A stretch of 64,000 nucleotides of DNA from Sphingobacterium sp. SGR-19. Lineage in GTDB: Bacteria > Bacteroidota > Bacteroidia > Sphingobacteriales > Sphingobacteriaceae. This document shows positions 18,548-26,484 of this stretch, piece by piece. Position numbers and translations under genes: made by a program. The DNA lies in contig NZ_JAAKGS010000013.1 in NCBI RefSeq assembly GCF_011043555.1, positions 1-64,000 of the forward strand, read 5' to 3'. The notes below the pieces were generated by a model, which did not search any database, had not been told where the DNA came from, and was given only the letters and a program-made list of their open reading frames with translations. How positions within the stretch are numbered: position 1 is the first letter of the stretch; each line of letters begins with the position of its first letter.

Positions 18548-19945
18548 CTATTCTCCTATAGCGTAATATTTAAATCCTAACGTTTCTAATTGTGACCGGT
18601 CCAACAACTTCCGACCGTCAAAAACAAAGGCGGGTTTTTTCATCGCTTCTTTAATCTTCGCCCAGTCATATGTTTTAAACGCATCCCATTCGGTCAGGAC
18701 GGCAATAGCGTGTGCCTGATCCAATGCCCGATAGGGGTCATCGACCACCTTCACCAATCGGCGGTTGGCCTCTGGCGCACGCGTGCCAAGCGCATCTAAA
18801 TCTTTATATATTTGCTCTGCGGATACTTTCGGATCGTAAACAACAATTTGTCCTTCTTCATCCAGCAGATGGTCTGCAACGTAGATAGCGGCAGATTCAC
18901 GGGTATCATTGGTATCTTTTTTAAATGACCATCCTAGGAACGCTATGTGTTTACCGTTTACCGTATTGTACATCGTTTGGATAATACGCTCGGCAAAACG
19001 TGTCTTCTGGTGATCGTTCATGATAATCACCTGTTCCCAATAATCGGCTACGGCATCGAGCTTGTAGGACCGCGCAATATAAACGAGGTTCAAAATATCT
19101 TTCTGGAAACAAGAGCCTCCGAACCCAACCGAGGCTTTTAGAAATTTCGGCCCGATACGAGAATCCATGCCCACGGCTTTTGCGACTTCATCTACATTCG
19201 CACCAGTAACCTCACAAAGTTCAGAAACAGCGTTGATAGAGGAAACACGTTGTGCAAGGAATGCATTGGCCACCAGTTTCGATAACTCGGACGACCATAG
19301 ATTCGTTGATAAAATCCGCTCGCGGGGAACCCAGCTGGCATATATATTGACCAATGCCTCAATCGCTTCGGTATTTTCACCACCAATTAACACTCGATCT
19401 GGGTTATGTAGATCAGCAATAGCGGTTCCTTCGGCCAAAAACTCGGGATTGGACAGCACGTGGAAGTTCACGCCGTTACTTGTATTATCTAAAATACTTT
19501 TTAATGCTTCTGCCGTACGTACCGGAAGCGTTGATTTCTCCACGACAATTTTATCATCCTTAGCAACGGTGGCGATCTGACGGGCACAGAGTTCGATAAA
19601 TTTCAGATCGGCCGCCTGTCCTTTACCTTTTCCATACGTTTTGGTGGGTGTATTCACCGAAATGAAAATCATATCCGCTTCGTCAATCGCCTTATCGACA
19701 TCGGTATCAAAAAATAAGTTACGACCACGCGCTTCAGCCACAACCTCATCCAAACCTTTTTCATAAATCGGAAGCTTCGATAAGTCTTCATCATTCCATG
19801 CAGCGATACGCTCCTGATTGACATCAACTACCGTAATCTGGATATCGGGATTCTTCTGCGCAATAACAGACATCGTCGGACCACCTACGTAGCCTGCTCC
19901 GATACAGGTTATTTTTCTTATCTGTTTCATTTGCTTTTCTGCCAT
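18548..19945 (-). CDS. ugd: UDP-glucose 6-dehydrogenase (eukaryote-like long form)
   Basis: The 465-residue enzyme oxidises UDP-glucose to UDP-glucuronate. It has the CIGAGYVGGPTMSVIAQKNP NAD motif, VNTPTKTYG, the EFLAEGTAI segment, the catalytic cysteine in GFGGSCFQKDILNLVYI (about 270-285) and GWSFKKDTNDTRESAAIYV. The length and these motifs match the animal/plant-like UGDH subgroup common in Bacteroidota rather than the roughly 390-residue bacterial form. UDP-GlcA fits an acidic glycan. Confidence 0.95.
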   Translation of the reverse strand: MAEKQMKQIRKITCIGAGYVGGPTMSVIAQKNPDIQITVVDVNQERIAAWNDEDLSKLPIYEKGLDEVVAEARGRNLFFDTDVDKAIDEADMIFISVNTPTKTYGKGKGQAADLKFIELCARQIATVAKDDKIVVEKSTLPVRTAEALKSILDNTSNGVNFHVLSNPEFLAEGTAIADLHNPDRVLIGGENTEAIEALVNIYASWVPRERILSTNLWSSELSKLVANAFLAQRVSSINAVSELCEVTGANVDEVAKAVGMDSRIGPKFLKASVGFGGSCFQKDILNLVYIARSYKLDAVADYWEQVIIMNDHQKTRFAERIIQTMYNTVNGKHIAFLGWSFKKDTNDTRESAAIYVADHLLDEEGQIVVYDPKVSAEQIYKDLDALGTRAPEANRRLVKVVDDPYRALDQAHAIAVLTEWDAFKTYDWAKIKEAMKKPAFVFDGRKLLDRSQLETLGFKYYAIGE

Positions 19946-19968
19946 TTACTATCTGTCCGTCTTACTTA

Positions 19969-21366
19969 TTACGCTTCACTCCCAACTTTCCAGTAACCTC
20001 CTGTTTTCCGGCTCCCTCTACGTTCTATAAGCTTCCGCTCCACTAACTGCGCTATCTGCCTTTCGAGGGTTCTTTGTGATTTGTTTTCAACCACGCTTAA
20101 AATTTCCTTTAGCTGAATACCCGGATTTTTCTCAACTAAAGACAAGAGAAATCTATCCTCACCATTTAATCCGCCACTTAATCCGCCACTTAATCCGCCA
20201 CTTAATCCGCCATTTATAGTATCATCTTTTTGTATATTCTGCTTCTCATTAAACAGCACCACGCGGAAACCACCAGAAAACTCTTCGAAGACAGGTGCAA
20301 CCACGCCGTAATCCCTACAGATCTCCTGTACGCGATGAATACCCGAACCATACCTTTCGATAAGCCCCACTTCTTTAAAGGCTTTGGCGATCAACTTGTT
20401 CCTCGATTTGGAGCTGTAATTTCCCGTAAGTAAATCCTCGATCGTAATGCCGCCAAACAGTTTTCCCGGATTATAAAATTCGATTCGGTTGTCAAAAATC
20501 TTGATTACACTGCTCGAACTGTCGCGGTAGTCGCGGTGCACGATCATGTTGATCACAATCTCCCGGATAGCATCCAAGGGGTAGTCGAAGCGCTCCGTAC
20601 GCTGTGGCTCGCCCGTGATGATGTACTCTACCATCAGGTGCTTTTTGATAAAAGCAATAATCTCGTCCACCTCCGAAAATAGGTCCGTATTCAGCGAGAT
20701 CGAATCGATGATGGTAATGTTGCTCTTGAAACGTCCTACCTGTACATCACTCACTAAGCAGTAATCCGTCACAAATAGCAGATAGGCTCCAAACGTGAGT
20801 TTCCCTTCACGGAGCATTTCCATTTTGGTTAGAAACTCTACGGGGGTATAGGGTACTTTATTTTCTGTCCGTTGCTCGATCCTGTGGATAAAACGGCTGA
20901 CTTTCTCTAAAGAAATATCTTCTAACGAGTGATGGGGATCTGGATAGAAATCCCAACTGCCGTTAATTGTCTTTAAATGTTCGTTGGCAATTTCTTCAAC
21001 GCCCATCAAATGGTTCGAATTACCTACACGCCTATAACATTTTCCTTTAATGGATACGGGTTTTATAGGGTACTCCTGGATCTTTAGCAGGACTATTGTT
21101 TTATCTTGCTCTTCAATAATTTCCGCATCGGGTATTAACGATGGCCGGGTCTTTATCTTGATTTCGTTGATCCAGTTCTGCACCGTCTCTTTTCCTAACG
21201 ACACGCCTTTGATCTCTCCCGTATCCCCTACACCAACATACACCGATCCTCCCTTGGCATTGGCAAAGGCCACCAAAGAAACGATCACTTCATCCTGAAA
21301 GCTGGATTTGAATTCCACCGTTTCAGATTCGGTTCTCGGTATAGGGTATGTTGTTGTTTTGTTCAT
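19969..21366 (-). CDS. AlbA_2/Schlafen-type ATP-binding transcriptional regulator
   Basis: The 465-residue protein has an N-terminal AlbA_2 (Schlafen-like) domain (about 10-130; ETVEFKSSFQDEVIVSLVAFANAKGG). A RecG-like HATPase_c_4 region follows (about 250-370; EIVINMIVHRDYRDSSS, FDNRIEFYNPGKLFGGI, RYGSGIHRV). The C-terminus is a winged helix (about 410-465). Members are putative DNA-binding regulators or accessory defence proteins; none of this proves a function here. The linker between the last two domains is a Gly-Gly-Leu-Ser repeat. The start overlaps, as ATGA, the stop of a remnant of a related gene. It lies at the head of the sugar genes, so a regulatory role for locus A is an inference. 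Confidence 0.82.
   Translation of the reverse strand: MNKTTTYPIPRTESETVEFKSSFQDEVIVSLVAFANAKGGSVYVGVGDTGEIKGVSLGKETVQNWINEIKIKTRPSLIPDAEIIEEQDKTIVLLKIQEYPIKPVSIKGKCYRRVGNSNHLMGVEEIANEHLKTINGSWDFYPDPHHSLEDISLEKVSRFIHRIEQRTENKVPYTPVEFLTKMEMLREGKLTFGAYLLFVTDYCLVSDVQVGRFKSNITIIDSISLNTDLFSEVDEIIAFIKKHLMVEYIITGEPQRTERFDYPLDAIREIVINMIVHRDYRDSSSSVIKIFDNRIEFYNPGKLFGGITIEDLLTGNYSSKSRNKLIAKAFKEVGLIERYGSGIHRVQEICRDYGVVAPVFEEFSGGFRVVLFNEKQNIQKDDTINGGLSGGLSGGLSGGLNGEDRFLLSLVEKNPGIQLKEILSVVENKSQRTLERQIAQLVERKLIERRGSRKTGGYWKVGSEA
20166..20213 (-). repeat. Four 12-bp in-frame tandem repeats in the AlbA_2 gene
   Basis: Four copies of the 12-bp unit TTAATCCGCCAC (the last with one base change) encode Gly-Gly-Leu-Ser repeats between the ATPase and winged-helix domains. 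The unit is a multiple of three, so copy-number change would alter linker length without shifting frame. GG-rich linkers of this kind also occur in related proteins. Confidence 0.9.
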
Positions 21367-21413
21367 TTGATTTTCCAGTAACCTCCTGTTTTGGGGACTC
21401 CTCTAAATTCTAT
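21363..21413 (-). pseudogene. Remnant of the 3' end of a second AlbA_2-type gene
   Basis: In the gap between the winged-helix gene and the AlbA_2 gene, a 16-codon open stretch reads IEFRGVPKTGGYWKIK and ends in TGA. The real AlbA_2 protein ends IERRGSRKTGGYWKV plus five residues. At DNA level 35 of 42 positions match between 21372-21413 and 19987-20028, including 21 identical in a row. The remnant's TGA overlaps the ATG of the intact gene (ATGA), and its start overlaps the stop of the winged-helix gene in another frame. This looks like the scar of a lost tandem copy. Confidence 0.75.
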
Positions 21414-21952
21414 TTTTTATACACCACAATGTAACTTCCGCTTGTGGGTTTTTCGAACTGCAACCCAATTTTCTTGTTGATCAATTTCTCTGTTTTCGCT
21501 GCAACATTCTCTAAATAGTCGTTATCTAAATCTCCTCCCAAAACGACGACTTCTACCTGATCCGACTCCTGCCCTTTGGCGTACGCACCCACGAGCATAA
21601 CTTCATGCACATCACCTGCGCGCTCCATGACTTGATCAACTACTTTATCGATACCTAAGAAGGAATGCACTAAACGTTGAACGGGATTGAATAGGGGGTG
21701 TTGGGTGTTGGCTTGGTACAGTACTTTTTTCTGCTCCTGCTTCCGCTCCAGGAAGCCCGCTTCTGTTAATTGATTAAGCTCTTTGCGGATAGCATTGGTG
21801 GATTCATCAAACTCTTCCGCGATACCACGTAAATAGCCGGTATTACCTGCCGATACAAAAAATTTGATCAGTAATTTTAATCTTGTTTTAGAAGTGATTA
21901 ACGCACCTAACATAGATTTGAATAGATTGAGCAACAAAGGTACTCGATACAT
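21410..21952 (-). CDS. Winged-helix transcriptional regulator with degenerate nucleotidyltransferase-like C-terminus
   Basis: This 180-residue protein has an ArsR-like winged helix at about 15-85 (ALITSKTRLKLLIKFFVSAGNTGYLRGIAEEF, then STNAIRKELNQLTEAGFLERKQEQKK as recognition helix and wing). The C-terminal half (about 110-175) resembles a small nucleotidyltransferase domain (VMLVGAYAKGQESDQVEVVVLGG). The usual GS and DxD catalytic residues are changed there, so catalysis is probably lost. Such proteins are often found at the start of polysaccharide loci in Bacteroidota and are likely regulators. It lies 18 bp downstream of the small membrane protein gene. Confidence 0.75.
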   Translation of the reverse strand: MYRVPLLLNLFKSMLGALITSKTRLKLLIKFFVSAGNTGYLRGIAEEFDESTNAIRKELNQLTEAGFLERKQEQKKVLYQANTQHPLFNPVQRLVHSFLGIDKVVDQVMERAGDVHEVMLVGAYAKGQESDQVEVVVLGGDLDNDYLENVAAKTEKLINKKIGLQFEKPTSGSYIVVYKK

Positions 21953-21969
21953 TTCTAAAATCCAAGTTA

Positions 21970-22431
21970 TTATTTTGTTAACTCGATAACATAAGGAATA
22001 CGCGCCTTAAACGGCATGACTTTATTCTCCTTATCTGTTATCGACCCTTTTAGGATGATGTGTACCTGCCTTCCCTCCAATCGGTGTAGGCTGTGACGAC
22101 TTATCCGGAAACGTGCCGAGAGAAGTTGGCTTTTATCGCCATTTCCTTTGAAGTATAATTGATCAAACACCGGCACGTAGAAAACGCTGTGGCTAAAAGA
22201 AACGTCTTTAATAACGATCCCTTTTATATGTTCTGCACTCTTACGCAGGTTGATCATGACGCTGCCGTGGCGCATTTGATCATGAGAACTCTGTGATCCC
22301 TGGAATTGCACCGTGACATCCATATCCATGAAACGCTTATAGCGTTGATATTTTCGTCTTTCGTTGATGACGAGTAAGAAAATAAGCAGTGGTGCGAGCC
22401 CTGCGAGCATGAGGTAGATTAAGGCGTTCAT
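21970..22431 (-). CDS. Small membrane-anchored protein of unknown function
   Basis: The 153-residue product has an N-terminal membrane helix (about 4-22, ALIYLMLAGLAPLLIFLLVI) followed by a basic stretch and a soluble domain rich in beta strands. No family is recognised. It is the first gene of locus A as transcribed and precedes the winged-helix gene by 18 bp. The topology suggests a single-pass protein with a mostly soluble C-terminus. The upstream spacer (22432-22528) holds no clear consensus promoter. Confidence 0.65.
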   Translation of the reverse strand: MNALIYLMLAGLAPLLIFLLVINERRKYQRYKRFMDMDVTVQFQGSQSSHDQMRHGSVMINLRKSAEHIKGIVIKDVSFSHSVFYVPVFDQLYFKGNGDKSQLLSARFRISRHSLHRLEGRQVHIILKGSITDKENKVMPFKARIPYVIELTK

Positions 22432-22528
22432 AGTACCATTCTTATAGACAGTTGATTACGAGACAAATAAACGACAAAATTTTGATAAAGAACGGGAGCA
22501 AAAGCAGAATTAACAATAAGTTCAAACT

Positions 22529-22558
22529 AAAAAAGCCGCCCCCTGATTAGGAGACGGC
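22529..22558 (-). terminator. Rho-independent terminator after the PUL genes
   Basis: On the minus strand a 10-bp stem (GCCGTCTCCT with AGGGGGCGGC, allowing G-T pairs) and an AATC loop is followed by a run of six T. It lies just downstream of the GH5-like gene and closes the SusC-SusD-sialidase-GH5 transcript before locus A. Confidence 0.85.
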
Positions 22559-22577
22559 CCTGAAATAGGAAGGGATC

Positions 22578-23717
22578 TTATTTCGCCCCTGTTAAGGACT
22601 TGATAACTTCTGTTTCTGCGGGGTCGTAGGGGCTTCCGTCTCCTCGCAGGATATCATGGAACCAAACCGGTGGTTCGTCGGTGTAGGTCTTCGTCCACGA
22701 ATCCCAAGGGAATTTTGTTTGGGTCTTCCCATCAACAAAGCCCCAGTTGATCATACCGACGTTATACTTTTTCGCGATGGGCAAAAATGTGGCAAATGTA
22801 CTGCCATTTGGCCTCGCCATATATTCTGTACAGATGATCGGTTTTTCATAACGCTGCAACCATTGGATGCGTTCCTCGAAATCTTCGGGGCCATCGTAGT
22901 TATGAAAGGTAATGATATCGGATTCTTCTACCTGCAATCTCTCGATCGGCTTCATTTTTTCTTCTGAAGACCAGTCTCCAGACCAGACGCCGGAGGTAAT
23001 TGGCTGGGAGGGGTTGACCGACCTTGCCCATGCGAAAGATTTCCGAAGTAGGGGAAGCACGAGAGCGACCTTGTCTGGTGTTTCTACTTTTTCGTAGGAT
23101 GGTCCCGTCATGTTATCTGGTTCATTCCAGATATCCCATCCGAGCACACGTTGATCATTGGCAAACCTTTTAATAACGCCTTTAACATAACGCTCCAACC
23201 GTGGATATTGTGTGGAATCCTTCAAGGCTAACTGTCCTGGACTTTGTACCCAGCCCGAATTGTGTGTAAATGGCGTAGGTTCTCTTTGTTTACCAAGTTC
23301 AAAGAATGGATCCCAGCAGGAATCGAAAATCACCAATAGTGTTTTGATGTTGTGCTTGTCTGCCAAGCCTAGAAAATGATCGATCCGGTGGAGAAAGCCG
23401 AGGGAGTCTTGCTCGTACAAAGCGTCGTGCAGATAAACCCGCACGGTGTTCATACCCAAATCGGCTGCCCAACCAAGTTCTCTATCAATGGTTACGGAAT
23501 CATAGGTTTCTTCCTGCCACATTTCTAGCTGGTTAATGGCGTTACTTGGTGTAAAATTCGGGCCAACCAGCCATTCTTGATCCTCGTACCAGGCGTTGGC
23601 CTGCTCCTTGGTCCATATTTCCCGGTTCGACTCGGTTTCTTGCTTTTGTGTTTCTGTACAACTGCCGAGCAGTATGCTGGCAAAGAGTGCAATAAAAATA
23701 AACGTGTTTTTCTGCAT
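22578..23717 (-). CDS. GH5-like glycoside hydrolase, lipoprotein
   Basis: The 379-residue protein is a TIM-barrel glycoside hydrolase of the cellulase (GH5/clan A) type. It begins with a lipoprotein signal ending ASILLGSC (Cys20). GWDIWNEPD (about 180) supplies the acid/base Glu and PIICTEYMAR (about 290) the nucleophile Glu. TFHNYDG and MINWGFVDGKTQT match the later barrel strands. A 60-nt in-frame extension upstream overlaps the sialidase-fold gene and would bury the signal peptide, so the ATG at 23717 is chosen. It would hydrolyse a beta-linked glycan at the cell surface or in the periplasm. The exact polymer is unknown. Confidence 0.87.
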   Translation of the reverse strand: MQKNTFIFIALFASILLGSCTETQKQETESNREIWTKEQANAWYEDQEWLVGPNFTPSNAINQLEMWQEETYDSVTIDRELGWAADLGMNTVRVYLHDALYEQDSLGFLHRIDHFLGLADKHNIKTLLVIFDSCWDPFFELGKQREPTPFTHNSGWVQSPGQLALKDSTQYPRLERYVKGVIKRFANDQRVLGWDIWNEPDNMTGPSYEKVETPDKVALVLPLLRKSFAWARSVNPSQPITSGVWSGDWSSEEKMKPIERLQVEESDIITFHNYDGPEDFEERIQWLQRYEKPIICTEYMARPNGSTFATFLPIAKKYNVGMINWGFVDGKTQTKFPWDSWTKTYTDEPPVWFHDILRGDGSPYDPAETEVIKSLTGAK

Positions 23718-23734
23718 GATTTTAATTGATTGTA

Positions 23735-24937
23735 CTATTGATTTGTATTGTTGATGAGTTTTCCTTTGACCATCCACACCTCCGTGTTACCGGCAGTGCC
23801 ATAGGCGTTGGTACTGGTCACTGCAATGATCGTATTATCGTTCAATACCGTTATGCTGTTCCATAAGCAGGATCTGTTGCTCGGAATCGAGAACGGCGCG
23901 GACTTGCTGGTGAAGTTTTTGGCCTGATCATCACCGATCACGACTTTCATGTCGGCAAAATTCATGTCGTTGGTACGCCCTTCCGTGCCCTGGTAAGCCA
24001 AGATCGTCTCGCCTGTGCTCAATTGCCGGATATAAGGCGCGCCGGCATAGATTTCGTTCGCAACAGGCTCTAGTAAAGCGTAGTTCCGCTTCGGACTTTC
24101 GGCACCAATCGTCGTTGCCCAGTTTTCTTCCATACTGCTATGCAGCGTATACGGTTTGAAGGCTTGAATAGCGTTATCTTCTATCGCGACGACGATATCC
24201 TTCCCGTTGTTCAACAATACGGGGACAGGCATTCCGTCTCTTCTGCCCGGGCGGAAACTCACGATAGTGGGATCGGTCGTCCACGTTTCGCCATCATCCT
24301 GCGAGCGCATCATGGAGATATTTTGCTCATTGGACTGGGTATAAGGCCCTTCGTTAGCGAAAAAGAGCTGTATTTCGCCGCTAGGCAATTGGATGGCTGC
24401 CGGCTCCCAACAACCGTTCTCAAACTCGTGGCCGGCTTCGTATAATACCTTCTCGTCCGTCCAGGTTTGCCCGGCATCCGTACTTTTCTTTATCCTTATA
24501 TCGAATTTCCGTTCTGGGGAAATCGCGAAGGGCCGCCCGTTATACAGCGCCAGTATGGTTTTCTGATCATTTAGCAGGAGCATATCGGGCACGCACATAT
24601 TTGTGCCTTCAGTCCGCGCTGCGACCACCACCGGTTCGGACCAGCTCTCGCCTAGGTCGTCACTTTTTACCGACACGACATTGCCGTCGGCTTCGTAGAT
24701 GCCCAGTAAAGATTGGTCGGGCAATTGGATAATCCGGCCGTAACCAGCGTACCGCGTATTGTTTCCGGAAGAAATCTTCCGGCGCGTCTGTTGATCCCAC
24801 TCAATATAAATTTCATCCTGATCCGGCTGTTCCGGGGGCAGTGTCCCCTCGGGGGAGTTTTCTTTCGCGCACGCCACGAGGGAGAGAAACATAAAGGCAT
24901 GTTGAACGATGCGTCTGAATAAAGTGCAATAAGTCAT
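23735..24937 (-). CDS. Sialidase-fold (BNR repeat) lipoprotein
   Basis: This 400-residue protein carries three Asp-box motifs of the SxDxGxxW type (SDDLGESW, STDAGQTW, SQDDGETW), the mark of a six-bladed sialidase-like propeller. A lipoprotein signal ends FLSLVACAKE (Cys23). Members include sialidases (GH33) and exo-arabinanases (GH93), as well as other exo-glycosidases. The FRIP arginine motif of true sialidases is not evident; the first strand reads TRYAGYGRII. Sialic acid specificity is therefore doubtful. It lies 18 bp after susD and is co-transcribed with the GH5-like gene. Confidence 0.8.
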   Translation of the reverse strand: MTYCTLFRRIVQHAFMFLSLVACAKENSPEGTLPPEQPDQDEIYIEWDQQTRRKISSGNNTRYAGYGRIIQLPDQSLLGIYEADGNVVSVKSDDLGESWSEPVVVAARTEGTNMCVPDMLLLNDQKTILALYNGRPFAISPERKFDIRIKKSTDAGQTWTDEKVLYEAGHEFENGCWEPAAIQLPSGEIQLFFANEGPYTQSNEQNISMMRSQDDGETWTTDPTIVSFRPGRRDGMPVPVLLNNGKDIVVAIEDNAIQAFKPYTLHSSMEENWATTIGAESPKRNYALLEPVANEIYAGAPYIRQLSTGETILAYQGTEGRTNDMNFADMKVVIGDDQAKNFTSKSAPFSIPSNRSCLWNSITVLNDNTIIAVTSTNAYGTAGNTEVWMVKGKLINNTNQ

Positions 24938-24954
24938 AGCTATATCTTAGAAAA

Positions 24955-26481
24955 TTAATAATGCGGATTGTTGCTGGTCAGATTTGGATTATTGGCAACC
25001 TCTACCTCGGGCAAAGGCAGACGTATATGCTTGTCTAACACAAAATTGTTGAAATCTGGATCACGCTGGGCTACTCGGTCTATACCGGCTTGCGTTTCTA
25101 GGTCTCCCCAGCGTTTTAAGTCTGCCCAGCGCACACTCTCGCCACAGAGCTCCAAGGCCCGTTCCATTTTCAGCCGTTCTCTAAAGCGATCTTTATCGTT
25201 GCCGATAGAAGGATAAGCCGCCGCCAATGGTGCGAGGTTGACGCGCGTGCGTACCCGATCTACATAAGGATACGCATTAGCTGTTTGATCAAGTTCATTG
25301 AGGACTTCGGCATACAGCAGCAATATATCCGCAAATCGGATGACCCGGTTATTGACCTCGTTAAAATAGTCGTCGTGGTTCTGTTTATAATCCCGCGCAT
25401 ATTTTCGGAACCATGCTTCATCGGCATCCCATTGCCAGCTTCGGCCATAGACCTTATCCCCAAAGTCTGCTTCTAAGCCCGGGTAAAACAAGGAATAGCG
25501 CAAACGTGGATCTATTTCGCCATCCACGGTCTTTTCTTTCTTGAATTCGGTGACTAACCAATAGCGGGCTTGTCCGTCGGACCAGCCGATCGATCGGGGT
25601 GCAAAAAACTGCGCACGGTTTGTGCTCATCGTCGAGCTCGGGATATCGCCCTCGGCGGTTTTATGCGCGTCGGAGAACTGAATTTCGAAAACAGACTCTT
25701 TATTGTTCTCATTTTCCGCGCGGAAGTTGTCTTGATAAGCCACCAAATCATAATAGGTTGTTCCCTCGCCGGTGATAAAGTAATCTAAAGCCGATTTGGC
25801 CTCGTTCCATTTATGCTGCTGCATATAGGTTTTTCCGAGCAATGCCAGCGCGGCACCTTTGGTCGGCCGTCCGATGTCGTTCCCCGACCATTGTAGCGGT
25901 AATGCCTGTGCCGCTTCTGACAGATCGGACTCTACCAGCGCCCAGACATCCGATAAGGTACTGGCCTCTGGCATATCGGTAGGGCTTTGCAAGGAGGTCA
26001 CGATGGGAAAATTCTCCCATAGTAGTGCGGCATAGTAATAGTAAAATCCGCGGAGGAATTTCGCCTCCGCCAGGAGTTGTGCTTTTTTGTTCTCGTCTGC
26101 GAATTCAATCGTGGGTACATGGGTCAATACCTGGTTGCACCGGAATATCGCTTTGTAGGTGTCCTTATAGGTAATGACATTGCCCTCTAAAAAATTGTAA
26201 TTAACATATTGAAACCGCGTCCAATCGGCCAGTTCTATCCAGGGGCTCTTGCTAAAACCTTCATCGGAGGTAAGGTCTAAACGGAAGTAGATCCACCGCG
26301 ACCAGGTACCCGGCTGGTAAAACATGTGGTAAATGGCATTCACACCGCGCTGGGCATCGGATTCGGTAATCCAAAATTGCTCTTCGGTAAGGGTGTTGGG
26401 ATTGTCCTGATCGAGCAAGCTCTTATCGCACGAAATCAAACTGGACACTGTTATAAGGAGAATAAATAATATCTTTTTCAT
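24955..26481 (-). CDS. susD: SusD/RagB-family nutrient-binding lipoprotein
   Basis: The 508-residue protein has a lipobox (LLITVSSLISCDKS, Cys18), an N-terminal SusD-like helical domain (about 20-210), and a C-terminal SusD domain ending with RFADILLLYAEVLNEL, ERALELCGESVRWADLKRWG and LPLPEVEVANNPNL. It binds glycans at the outer face of the outer membrane and caps the SusC transporter encoded 4 bp upstream. The length is typical. The substrate is presumably the polymer cut by the two downstream hydrolases. Confidence 0.95.
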   Translation of the reverse strand: MKKILFILLITVSSLISCDKSLLDQDNPNTLTEEQFWITESDAQRGVNAIYHMFYQPGTWSRWIYFRLDLTSDEGFSKSPWIELADWTRFQYVNYNFLEGNVITYKDTYKAIFRCNQVLTHVPTIEFADENKKAQLLAEAKFLRGFYYYYAALLWENFPIVTSLQSPTDMPEASTLSDVWALVESDLSEAAQALPLQWSGNDIGRPTKGAALALLGKTYMQQHKWNEAKSALDYFITGEGTTYYDLVAYQDNFRAENENNKESVFEIQFSDAHKTAEGDIPSSTMSTNRAQFFAPRSIGWSDGQARYWLVTEFKKEKTVDGEIDPRLRYSLFYPGLEADFGDKVYGRSWQWDADEAWFRKYARDYKQNHDDYFNEVNNRVIRFADILLLYAEVLNELDQTANAYPYVDRVRTRVNLAPLAAAYPSIGNDKDRFRERLKMERALELCGESVRWADLKRWGDLETQAGIDRVAQRDPDFNNFVLDKHIRLPLPEVEVANNPNLTSNNPHY

Positions 26482-26484
26482 CGT

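Noticed and set aside
20166..20213. Repeat array considered as a CRISPR
   Set aside because: The units are 12 bp, directly adjacent without spacers, and are translated within an intact gene.
23718..23777. N-terminal extension of the GH5-like protein
   Set aside because: It would place 20 polar residues before a clear lipoprotein signal and overlap the upstream gene by 43 bp.
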